From Flavobacterium kayseriense (GTDB lineage: Bacteria > Bacteroidota > Bacteroidia > Flavobacteriales > Flavobacteriaceae), in NCBI RefSeq assembly GCF_014305095.1, contig NZ_JACRUI010000001.1, positions 791,695 through 855,694 of the forward strand: a stretch of DNA of 64,000 nucleotides. Reading direction: 5' to 3'. Numbering within the stretch: position 1 is the first letter of the stretch; every line of letters starts with the position of its first letter. The notes below the pieces were generated by a model. It had not been told where the DNA came from. It did not search any database and saw only the letters and a list, made by a program, of their open reading frames with translations. Below are positions 52,571 through 59,360 of this stretch, in pieces. Both the position numbers and the translations under genes were made by a program.

Positions 52571-54112
52571 ATGGCAAAACAAGAAGATATATTTAAGAAT
52601 GTAATTTCGCATGCAAAAGAGTATGGATTTATTTTTCCGTCAAGCGAAATTTACGATGGTTTGAGTGCGGTATATGACTATGCGCAAAACGGAGTAGAGT
52701 TAAAAAAGAACATACGGGAATACTGGTGGAAAGCCATGGTTCAAATGAATGAAAATATCGTTGGTTTGGACGCTTCTATATTGATGCATCCAACGACTTG
52801 GAAAGCATCAGGACACGTAGATGCTTTTAATGACCCTTTGATAGATAATAAAGATTCAAAAAGAAGATATAGAGCTGACGTTTTAATTGAAGATTATGCT
52901 GAAAAGCTTAATATAAAAGCGATCAAGGAAATTGAAAAAGCTAAAGTTCGTTTTGGAGACGCTTTCAATGAAGCAGAGTTTGTCTCAACTAACCCTAGAG
53001 TTGTTGAGTATAAAGCTCGTGAGAGAGAAATTTTAGAGCGTTTGGGTCGTTCTTTAGGGAACGAAGATCTAGAAGATGTAAAAGCACTGATTGAAGAGTT
53101 AGAAATTGCTTGTCCAGAAACAGGATCTCGTAATTGGACCGAAGTGAGACAATTTAACCTGATGTTTGGGACAAAATTAGGAGCTTCTGCGGATACTGCC
53201 ATGGATTTATATTTGCGTCCTGAAACGGCACAAGGTATTTTTGTCAATTTCTTGAATGTACAAAAATCAGGACGAATGAAAGTTCCTTTTGGTATCGCGC
53301 AAACAGGTAAGGCGTTTAGGAATGAAATTGTGGCCCGACAATTTATTTTCAGAATGCGTGAATTTGAACAAATGGAAATGCAATTCTTTGTGCGTCCAGG
53401 AGAGGAAATGAAGCACTACGAATTCTGGAAAGATGCCCGATTAAAATGGCACTTATCATTAGGCTTGGGTAAGGAAAATTACCGCTTTCATGATCATGAG
53501 AAATTAGCGCATTATGCAAATGCTGCCGCAGATATTGAATTTAATTTCCCTTTTGGGTTTAAAGAGTTAGAGGGTATTCACTCTCGTACTGATTTTGATT
53601 TAAAAGCGCATGAGCAATTCTCAGGAAGAAAACTACAATATTTTGATGCCGAATTGAATAAAAACTATGTACCTTATGTAGTAGAAACTTCGGTAGGATT
53701 GGATAGAATGTTCTTAGCTGTGTTTGCAACTTCCCTAAAAGAAGAAACCTTAGAAGATGGCTCAACTAGAACGGTATTGCAACTGCCATCAGTATTAGCT
53801 CCAACGAAGGCAGCGGTGTTGCCATTAGTAAAAAAAGATGGCTTACCTGAAATTGCTCATCAAATCATAGCTGATTTGAAATGGGATTTTAGTGTTACGT
53901 ATGATGAGAAAGATGCAGTAGGTCGTCGATACAGAAGACAAGATGCACTAGGGACACCTTTTTGTATAACTGTGGATCATCAAACTATTGAAGACCAAAC
54001 AGTAACGATTAGGCATAGAGATACGATGAAGCAAGATCGTGTTGCAATAGCTGATTTAAAAGAATTAATTGATAACGAGGTATCAATGAAAAATTGGTTA
54101 ATGAAAATGTAA
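52571..54112 (+). CDS. glyS: Glycyl-tRNA synthetase (single-chain type)
   Basis: The 513-residue class II enzyme charges tRNA-Gly and is the one-chain dimeric form found in archaea, eukaryotes and part of bacteria, not the GlyQ/GlyS tetramer. Motifs: YGFIFPSSEIYDGLSAVYDY, LRPETAQGIFVNFLNV, FGIAQTGKAFRNEIVARQFIFRMREF (motif 2), VVETSVGLDRMFLAVF (motif 3) and the anticodon-binding C-terminal domain from about 400. The mRNA may be leaderless. Confidence 0.97.
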   Translation: MAKQEDIFKNVISHAKEYGFIFPSSEIYDGLSAVYDYAQNGVELKKNIREYWWKAMVQMNENIVGLDASILMHPTTWKASGHVDAFNDPLIDNKDSKRRYRADVLIEDYAEKLNIKAIKEIEKAKVRFGDAFNEAEFVSTNPRVVEYKAREREILERLGRSLGNEDLEDVKALIEELEIACPETGSRNWTEVRQFNLMFGTKLGASADTAMDLYLRPETAQGIFVNFLNVQKSGRMKVPFGIAQTGKAFRNEIVARQFIFRMREFEQMEMQFFVRPGEEMKHYEFWKDARLKWHLSLGLGKENYRFHDHEKLAHYANAAADIEFNFPFGFKELEGIHSRTDFDLKAHEQFSGRKLQYFDAELNKNYVPYVVETSVGLDRMFLAVFATSLKEETLEDGSTRTVLQLPSVLAPTKAAVLPLVKKDGLPEIAHQIIADLKWDFSVTYDEKDAVGRRYRRQDALGTPFCITVDHQTIEDQTVTIRHRDTMKQDRVAIADLKELIDNEVSMKNWLMKM

Positions 54113-54130
54113 TACAGTCCACGTAAAATA

Positions 54131-54160
54131 AAAAAAGCTTCTCAATCGAGAAGCTTTTTT
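54131..54160. terminator. Bidirectional terminator
   Basis: AAAAAAGCTTCTC and GAGAAGCTTTTTT form a perfect 13-bp stem with a four-base loop between convergent glyS and the outer-membrane protein gene. Confidence 0.92.
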
Positions 54161-54162
54161 GT

Positions 54163-54690
54163 TTAGAAACGGTAACCTAATGTTATGCCGAGACGCCCTA
54201 CAATTTCTGGGCTATCTTTGCTTAGTAAATTTCGCCCTATGCCCGTATTAATTTCAAAGAGGTAGCCTTTTTTATGTACCCATTTTGAACCTAATCCAAA
54301 GCCTATAGCGAGATCAGTGTAGCGATTTTTGTCAATACGACTAATGTTGTTATTATTGTCGTAGTAGTACGTTTTACTAGCTACTCCTGTATTAAACATA
54401 CTAAACCCCTCTATAAAAAACCCTGCTGCAGTTTTTTTTCCAAAATAAGCACGATAGTACGGGCTAAGTGTAAAATTACTTTCAAAATCATCTTCATTTA
54501 CATAAAAAATGGTCACTCCTAAACCAGTATCTTCATTCAAAATACGTTCATAACTAACTTCTACTGCACCAAGAACTAGAAATAGGGCGTTTCCTTTTAA
54601 TTCATTTTTTTTAAAATCGGGTGCAGTTTTTTCTTGACTATAGGTTGTTAAATAGGAAAAGAAGAAAATTACAATAATCAGTTTTTTCAT
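54163..54690 (-). CDS. Small outer-membrane beta-barrel protein, unknown function
   Basis: The 175-residue protein has a signal peptide (KKLIIVIFFFSYLTTYSQ) and alternating hydrophobic strands (ALFLVLGAVEVSYERIL, LGVTIFYVN, FTLSPYYRAYFG, AGFFIEGFSMFNTG, DLAIGFGLGSKWV) ending in VGRLGITLGYRF, with the terminal Phe typical of outer-membrane barrels. It resembles DUF3575-type proteins. No specific function can be assigned. Confidence 0.75.
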   Translation of the reverse strand: MKKLIIVIFFFSYLTTYSQEKTAPDFKKNELKGNALFLVLGAVEVSYERILNEDTGLGVTIFYVNEDDFESNFTLSPYYRAYFGKKTAAGFFIEGFSMFNTGVASKTYYYDNNNNISRIDKNRYTDLAIGFGLGSKWVHKKGYLFEINTGIGRNLLSKDSPEIVGRLGITLGYRF

Positions 54691-55154
54691 AGTTTAGTTT
54701 TTTTGTAAATGTAAGATAAAGTTGAGAAAAAACAAATGCTTTTTTAGCGATCCAACTTCTTAATAACTAACTGTTTGTTGTCAAATAAAGTCACTACTTA
54801 GTAGTTTTAGTTTACAAGAGACAACGTATGAAATTATTTAGGTAGGTTTTGTAGTACAGCTTGCCAGATGAAAAATTAGTTTTTAAGTAATAACTAAACG
54901 AGAAAAATGTTCTTAATCGGATTTATCTGCAGTTGGGCAAATTCTATTAACATTTATTAAAATTCTATTAACAAGCATTCTTTAAAGGTAGAGTAAATGA
55001 TTATTTTTAAAATGTTAAATTCTTGTTTTATTATAAAAATTGGAATAAGATACTTATCTAGTTTTCCCCAAAGCTACTCAGTAATTTAATTTTTTAAGCA
55101 AAGTTTTGCTTGTAGAGACTAGTGTAAACCTAATAAATTTAGGAAGCATAGTAG
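54691..55154. other. 464-bp AT-rich intergenic region before the LytTR gene
   Basis: No gene or known RNA is apparent. It holds the promoter of the outer-membrane protein gene (minus strand), a perfect 14-bp direct repeat spaced 21 bp apart (54939-54973), and a short hairpin AAGCAAAGTTTTGCTT at 55096-55111. The long region in an otherwise compact genome suggests regulation of the LytTR gene. Confidence 0.6.
54939..54973. promoter_or_regulatory. 21-bp-spaced direct repeats (set A), candidate LytTR site
   Basis: AAATTCTATTAACA occurs at 54939-54952 and 54960-54973, exactly 21 bp apart. On the minus strand the core reads GTTAAT, close to the GTTNRK part of the AgrA consensus. It lies about 180 bp before the LytTR gene, so autoregulation is possible. 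Confidence 0.5.
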
Positions 55155-55979
55155 ATGAATCATTTGTACATTATTATTGACGATAATCAAGAAAGTGTTT
55201 TGAAAACTAAAGCTATAGCTGATAGTTTTTCAGAGCTTCAATTTCTAGCATCTGCGAATAATTACGATGAAGGGCTAAACCTGATATTAGAGCATTCACC
55301 ACAATTGATTTTTCTTGAAATTGATCCTTCGGATAAAAAAAGTAATTTATCATTACGATTAATTAGCGAGCTACATCGGTACTTAAAAGTGATTCCAAAA
55401 ATTATCGTCACAACGTCTAAAAAAGATCTCGCATTCGAGGCTTTACAATATGATGTAGCTGGATATATATTGAAACCCTTAGCGCGAATCGATTTTGTAA
55501 AACTTATACTAAAGATCAAAAAAGAATTTGAGCAAAAGGTAATCCAGCCTGCTCAAGAGGGGGTATTTATAAATTCAGAGGATATAAAATTATCGAGTGC
55601 TATTCGCAATGGTGGTATTTCAAATGAGGAGCCGCTTATTCTATGTGTAAAATCGTATGGCGATTACAGATATATAGATACACGTGACATATGTTATTTG
55701 CAAGCGGATAATAATTCAACAGATATCCACTTAAACAATGGAGAAATGGTTACTGCATTTAAAACGTTAAAGCATTTTGAAGGTGCTTTGACTTTTCCTT
55801 TCGTCCGTATTCATAATAGTTATATCGTTAACACAAGTTATATATCGCGTATTCATACCGGAAATTCGGTTTGTTACATAAAAAACACTGCTGTAAAACT
55901 TCCTTTTTCTAAGTCTTACAAAGGAAATATCGATCTGATTATTTCTGAAATTTCTAGTGGTAATTATCTGGAAATATAA
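55155..55979 (+). CDS. LytTR response regulator with Glu in place of the phospho-acceptor Asp
   Basis: The 274-residue protein has a receiver domain (about 1-125): LYIIIDDN supplies the acidic pair, IVTTSKKD the Thr, YILKPLAR the Lys, but the beta-3 end reads LIFLEIDP, so residue 55 is Glu where Asp should be phosphorylated. Asp57 is two residues further on and is off register. A linker leads to a LytTR DNA-binding domain (about 160-270: GDYRYIDTRDICYLQADNN ... FVRIHNSYIVNTSYISRIH). Such a receiver is expected to be locked or regulated without phosphorylation. It stands alone, without an adjoining LytS-type kinase, just upstream of the repeat-protein gene. Confidence 0.9.
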   Translation: MNHLYIIIDDNQESVLKTKAIADSFSELQFLASANNYDEGLNLILEHSPQLIFLEIDPSDKKSNLSLRLISELHRYLKVIPKIIVTTSKKDLAFEALQYDVAGYILKPLARIDFVKLILKIKKEFEQKVIQPAQEGVFINSEDIKLSSAIRNGGISNEEPLILCVKSYGDYRYIDTRDICYLQADNNSTDIHLNNGEMVTAFKTLKHFEGALTFPFVRIHNSYIVNTSYISRIHTGNSVCYIKNTAVKLPFSKSYKGNIDLIISEISSGNYLEI

Positions 55980-55989
55980 TAAAATAGCC

Positions 55990-56039
55990 ATTCACCAAGA
56001 TTTGAGCATCATTCACTATCAAACGACCGTAATCCACCA
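55990..56039. promoter_or_regulatory. Three 21-bp-spaced direct repeats (set B), candidate LytTR site
   Basis: ATTCACCA (55990), ATTCACTA (56011) and ATCCACCA (56032) start exactly 21 bp apart. On the minus strand the cores are GTGAAT, GTGAAT and GTGGAT, related to GTTAAT of set A. They lie between the LytTR gene and the repeat-protein gene, about 40 bp before a near-consensus -7 box (TAGTTTTA, 56080-56087), a placement that fits activation. Confidence 0.55.
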
Positions 56040-56164
56040 TAAACACCTAAAAACTAAGCTGAAATAAGGAATGACTGTGTAGTTTTACCACATCAAAAGC
56101 ACGTAATTATACCTGTTTTTAGAAAAACGCAAAACATTTATAAAACATAACAAATCCCCTTATT

Positions 56165-56455
56165 ATGAAAAAATCAATCTTAACAGTAGGCCTACTTTCT
56201 TTAGTAATGATCTTAACTTCATTCACAGTTTCTGAAACAAGTATCATTGGAGGTCAAGCTTCAGGAGGAAATATGAAGCTAGATATTATAGGAGGTCAGG
56301 CTTCAGGAGGAAATATGAAATTAGATATCATTGGAGGTCAGGCTTCAGGAGGAAATATGAAATTAGATATCATTGGAGGTCAGGCTTCAGGAGGAAATAT
56401 GAAGTTAGATATCATAGGAGGTCAGGCTTCAGGAGGTAATATGAAATTAGACTGA
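56165..56455 (+). CDS. Exported protein of five identical 14-residue repeats
   Basis: The 96-residue protein has an N-terminal hydrophobic signal (MKKSILTVGLLSLVMILTSF), a short linker TVSETS, and then exactly five copies of IIGGQASGGNMKLD with no other C-terminal sequence. The repeats are Gly-rich, amphipathic and charge-balanced, with one Lys and one Asp each. I know no family for this. It could be a multi-copy peptide precursor or a secreted beta-rich repeat protein. It has its own terminator and lies between a LytTR regulator and a TPR histidine-kinase pair, so it is probably regulated by or sensed by one of them. Confidence 0.8.
   Translation: MKKSILTVGLLSLVMILTSFTVSETSIIGGQASGGNMKLDIIGGQASGGNMKLDIIGGQASGGNMKLDIIGGQASGGNMKLDIIGGQASGGNMKLD
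56243..56452. repeat. Five tandem 42-bp units
   Basis: Five 42-bp units run without spacers through the end of the coding region. The units differ at about seven base positions, all synonymous (ATC/ATT, ATT/ATA, CAA/CAG, GGA/GGT, AAG/AAA, CTA/TTA, GAT/GAC). Each unit contains AGGAGG four bases before an in-frame ATG. Confidence 0.97.
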
Positions 56456-56479
56456 TATAATTATTTTGAAAATTTTATT

Positions 56480-56508
56480 AGGCTATCAAATTTTGATAGC
56501 CTTTTTTT
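56480..56508 (+). terminator. Terminator of the repeat-protein gene
   Basis: GGCTATCAAA and TTTTGATAGCC form a near-perfect stem followed by seven T. It separates the repeat gene from the kinase gene. Confidence 0.88.
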
Positions 56509-56529
56509 ATGATTATAGTTTAATTTCAC

Positions 56530-56537
56530 TATTTTTG
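56530..56537 (+). promoter_or_regulatory. TPR histidine-kinase promoter, -7 box TATTTTTG
   Basis: TATTTTTG matches TAnnTTTG exactly, 19 bp before the TTG start. A single TTTCAC half-site resembling set B overlaps it. Confidence 0.5.
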
Positions 56538-56556
56538 GTACAAACCAATACCTAAA

Positions 56557-58608
56557 TTGAGATCTACACAATACTTTTATTTAACGTTACTTCTAGTTAT
56601 TTTTCTTTCGAGTTGTACTCAAAAGGAATCTAAAAACAATATAGTTGATTCCTCTTCCGATAGTCTAGATATTTATTTTTCACTTGCTAATGATCTTAAT
56701 CTTCCAAGAGATGATAGGCAGACTTACAGTGTTAGAGCCTTAGATGTAGTCTCTAATCTTAAAAATGATTCTATAAATAGAGTTAACCTTTTTAAGGTGG
56801 CTAATCGCTTTTATAACATTAGTAACTGGAAAGATTTTAATAATACTGTAAGACTTGTTTTAGAGAATTCAACTGAGGCAAATGATTCTGTCAGTATAGC
56901 AAAAGCTTTTACCTACCTAGGTAATTATTATGAGTCTAATACTTCGCCTGATAGCGCCTTTATATTTTATAATAAAGCAGAACGTATTTATGATGATCTT
57001 AAGGATAAAATGTCTTTAGGTAAAATCTTATTTAACAAAGCTAATTTGCAATATTATTCAGGTGATTTTCTAGGTGCCGAGAAAGAAGTTTTTCATGTGT
57101 TAAGAACGATTAAGGAAGAAAAGCAAGCTAATAACATTTTATATGACTCATATAATTTATTGGGCATATTGTATGTTGAACTCGGGGAATATGATAATGC
57201 AATTATTTACCATAACAAAGCGTTGGCGATAATTGATGACAGTATCATGCCGGAAGAATTTCAGTCAAGAGCTACATCTTATAATAACCTAGGTTTCCTA
57301 TACCTTAATTCGAAAAAATATTTATTAGCTAAAGAATATTTTCAAAAAGGTTTGGAGCAAAAAAACTTATTGAGTCAAAAACCATATGTTTACTCTATGT
57401 TATTGGATAATTTCGCATACGCTAAGTTTAAATTAGAGGAGTCAAAACAACTTCCAGATCTTTTCTTCGAATCCTTAAATCTTCGAGATAGTTTAAACAT
57501 TGTTTCTGGGATATTTATTAATAAAATTCATTTGTCTGAATTTTATGCGTCCAGAAAAGATACAGTAAAAGCAATACAATATTCTAAAGAAGCACTTCAA
57601 TCAGCTCGCGAAACAAACGTTGCTAGGGATGTATTAGTTGCTTTAAAACAACTTGCCCTCATTGAACCAACAAAAGCAGTAATATACAACAAAGAATACA
57701 TTCGAATCAACGAACAACTACAGAAAGAAGAGCGCAAGATGGGAGATAAGTTCTCTCGTATTGAGTATGAAACAGATCAAATCAAAGACCAAAATTCAAG
57801 CTTAGAACTTCAAAATAAGAATTTAGCATATGCTTTAAGTTTTTTGACCATCCTGGGACTTTCTACTTATATAATTAAAACACAAAAGACCAAAAACAGG
57901 GAGCTTTTATACAAGCAGCAACAGCAAAAAGCAAACGAGGATATATATAATTTGATGATCTCACAGCAAAACACGATTGAGAGTAACAGGGTTCAAGAGA
58001 AAAAAAGAGTTGCTCAAGAGTTACATGATGGTGTATTGGGTAGGATGTTTGGTGTTAGAATGAACTTAGATAGTCTAAATAAATTCCAAGATGAGCAGGC
58101 TATCGATCAACGAAACAGTTATTTATCAGAACTAAAAAATATAGAACAAGATATTCGTGAAATTTCCCATGACTTGAATAGAGAAAAATCAGAATTAATT
58201 AATAACTTCGTCGCAATCGTTGATAATTTGCTAGAAGAGCAGCGTAAAACATTTGAAACGAAACTAGTGTCAACGATTGATTCAAGTATAAAATGGGATA
58301 GGGTAAAGAACTCTTCAAAGATTAATTTATATCGAATTATTCAAGAGTCACTCCAAAATTGCAATAAATATGCTAAAGCCACTACTATTATAGTAGAACT
58401 AAAGAAGAAAGATGATTCGATAGTGCTGCTAATTAAAGACAATGGTGTAGGTTTCAACGCCAAAACAAAAAAGAAAGGAATTGGCTTGCAAAATATGATT
58501 TCACGAACAAATGAATGTAATGGGATATTTGATATCTCCTCTGCTATAGGCCAAGGAAGTACAATATGCGTTACGATACCAATAGAACAAAAACAAATAC
58601 CACTATAA
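56557..58608 (+). CDS. TPR-containing sensor histidine kinase (HisKA_3 type), lipoprotein-like N-terminus
   Basis: The 683-residue protein starts at TTG (56557), directly before a signal with lipobox LSSC (Cys20). Tetratricopeptide repeats fill about residues 60-400 (AFTYLGNYYESNTSPDSAFI; YNLLGILYVELGEYDNAII; NNLGFLYLNSKKYLLAKEYF). One membrane helix lies near 424-442, then a coiled coil, the NarL/DegS-type H box RVAQELHDGVLG with His490, an N box near NLYRIIQESLQNCNKYAKA, and KGIGLQNM of the ATP lid. The TPR part should thus face the periplasm. TPR domains bind peptides in several signalling systems. The response regulator follows 3 bp downstream. Confidence 0.92.
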   Translation: MRSTQYFYLTLLLVIFLSSCTQKESKNNIVDSSSDSLDIYFSLANDLNLPRDDRQTYSVRALDVVSNLKNDSINRVNLFKVANRFYNISNWKDFNNTVRLVLENSTEANDSVSIAKAFTYLGNYYESNTSPDSAFIFYNKAERIYDDLKDKMSLGKILFNKANLQYYSGDFLGAEKEVFHVLRTIKEEKQANNILYDSYNLLGILYVELGEYDNAIIYHNKALAIIDDSIMPEEFQSRATSYNNLGFLYLNSKKYLLAKEYFQKGLEQKNLLSQKPYVYSMLLDNFAYAKFKLEESKQLPDLFFESLNLRDSLNIVSGIFINKIHLSEFYASRKDTVKAIQYSKEALQSARETNVARDVLVALKQLALIEPTKAVIYNKEYIRINEQLQKEERKMGDKFSRIEYETDQIKDQNSSLELQNKNLAYALSFLTILGLSTYIIKTQKTKNRELLYKQQQQKANEDIYNLMISQQNTIESNRVQEKKRVAQELHDGVLGRMFGVRMNLDSLNKFQDEQAIDQRNSYLSELKNIEQDIREISHDLNREKSELINNFVAIVDNLLEEQRKTFETKLVSTIDSSIKWDRVKNSSKINLYRIIQESLQNCNKYAKATTIIVELKKKDDSIVLLIKDNGVGFNAKTKKKGIGLQNMISRTNECNGIFDISSAIGQGSTICVTIPIEQKQIPL

Positions 58609-58611
58609 ATA

Positions 58612-59304
58612 ATGACCGTTGAACCCCAATCTTTAACACGTCTTGAGAATAAAATTTTAATTGTTGACGACCACCCTTTTATAATTCAAGGGTACAAAAA
58701 TGCTATAACACGATATCAGCCTGATAAGTATGAGTTTCAAATTATGGAAGCCAAGGATTGTGAGTCTGCTTACAATTTGATCTTAAATCCAGAAACACCT
58801 AAATTTGATATCGCTTTTTTAGATATTAGCATGCCTCCTTATGAAGAGAAGGGTATTTATTCTGGTGAAGATTTAGCTAAGTTGATTTTAGAAAACATGC
58901 CTAATTGTAAAATTATTTTACTGACCATGTTTACTGAGTTTTTAAAAATTAAAACGATAATCAAAAATATTAATCCTAATGGACTAATAATTAAAAATGA
59001 TTTAACCTTTGACGAACTTATTTTTGCTTTCGATAAAGTTATAAAAAACGAAATGTACTATAGCCAGTCAGTTCTTCAAATGTTAGAATCGCAAGATCAT
59101 AGTATTGAGATTGATTTATTTGATAAACAAATTTTATTTCATTTATCTAAAGGAACCAAAGCAGAAGATATTCCTCAATATATTCCGATATCACTAAATG
59201 CAATAGAGGCAAGGAAGCTAAATCTAAAAGAATTATTAAGCTTGACCGAAGGAACTGATCTAGAATTAGTGCGAGAAGCGAGAAAAATAGGATTATTATT
59301 CTAA
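58612..59304 (+). CDS. Response regulator, LuxR/NarL-like with divergent output domain
   Basis: The 230-residue protein has an intact receiver (KILIVDDHPFIIQGYKNAI; phospho-acceptor Asp in IAFLDISMP; LLTMF; IIKNDLT with the Lys). The C-terminal part FDKQILFHLSKGTKAEDIPQYIPISLNAIEARKLNLKEL follows the LuxR helix-turn-helix pattern but is weakly conserved. The tail DLELVREARKIGLLF matches other flavobacterial regulators of this type. It is co-transcribed with the kinase and is its likely partner. Confidence 0.9.
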   Translation: MTVEPQSLTRLENKILIVDDHPFIIQGYKNAITRYQPDKYEFQIMEAKDCESAYNLILNPETPKFDIAFLDISMPPYEEKGIYSGEDLAKLILENMPNCKIILLTMFTEFLKIKTIIKNINPNGLIIKNDLTFDELIFAFDKVIKNEMYYSQSVLQMLESQDHSIEIDLFDKQILFHLSKGTKAEDIPQYIPISLNAIEARKLNLKELLSLTEGTDLELVREARKIGLLF

Positions 59305-59306
59305 AT

Positions 59307-59342
59307 AAAAACACCCCAAGAATTTCTCCTTGGGGTGTTTTT
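59307..59342. terminator. Bidirectional terminator
   Basis: AAAAACACCCCAAG and CTTGGGGTGTTTTT form a perfect 14-bp stem between the response-regulator gene and convergent thiL. Confidence 0.92.
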
Positions 59343-59360
59343 ATTTAAAAGCCCTTCATT

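Noticed and set aside
56243-56452. Tandem 42-bp repeats as a CRISPR array
   Set aside because: There are no spacers, the units are contiguous and in frame, and no cas genes are in the window. It is a coding repeat.
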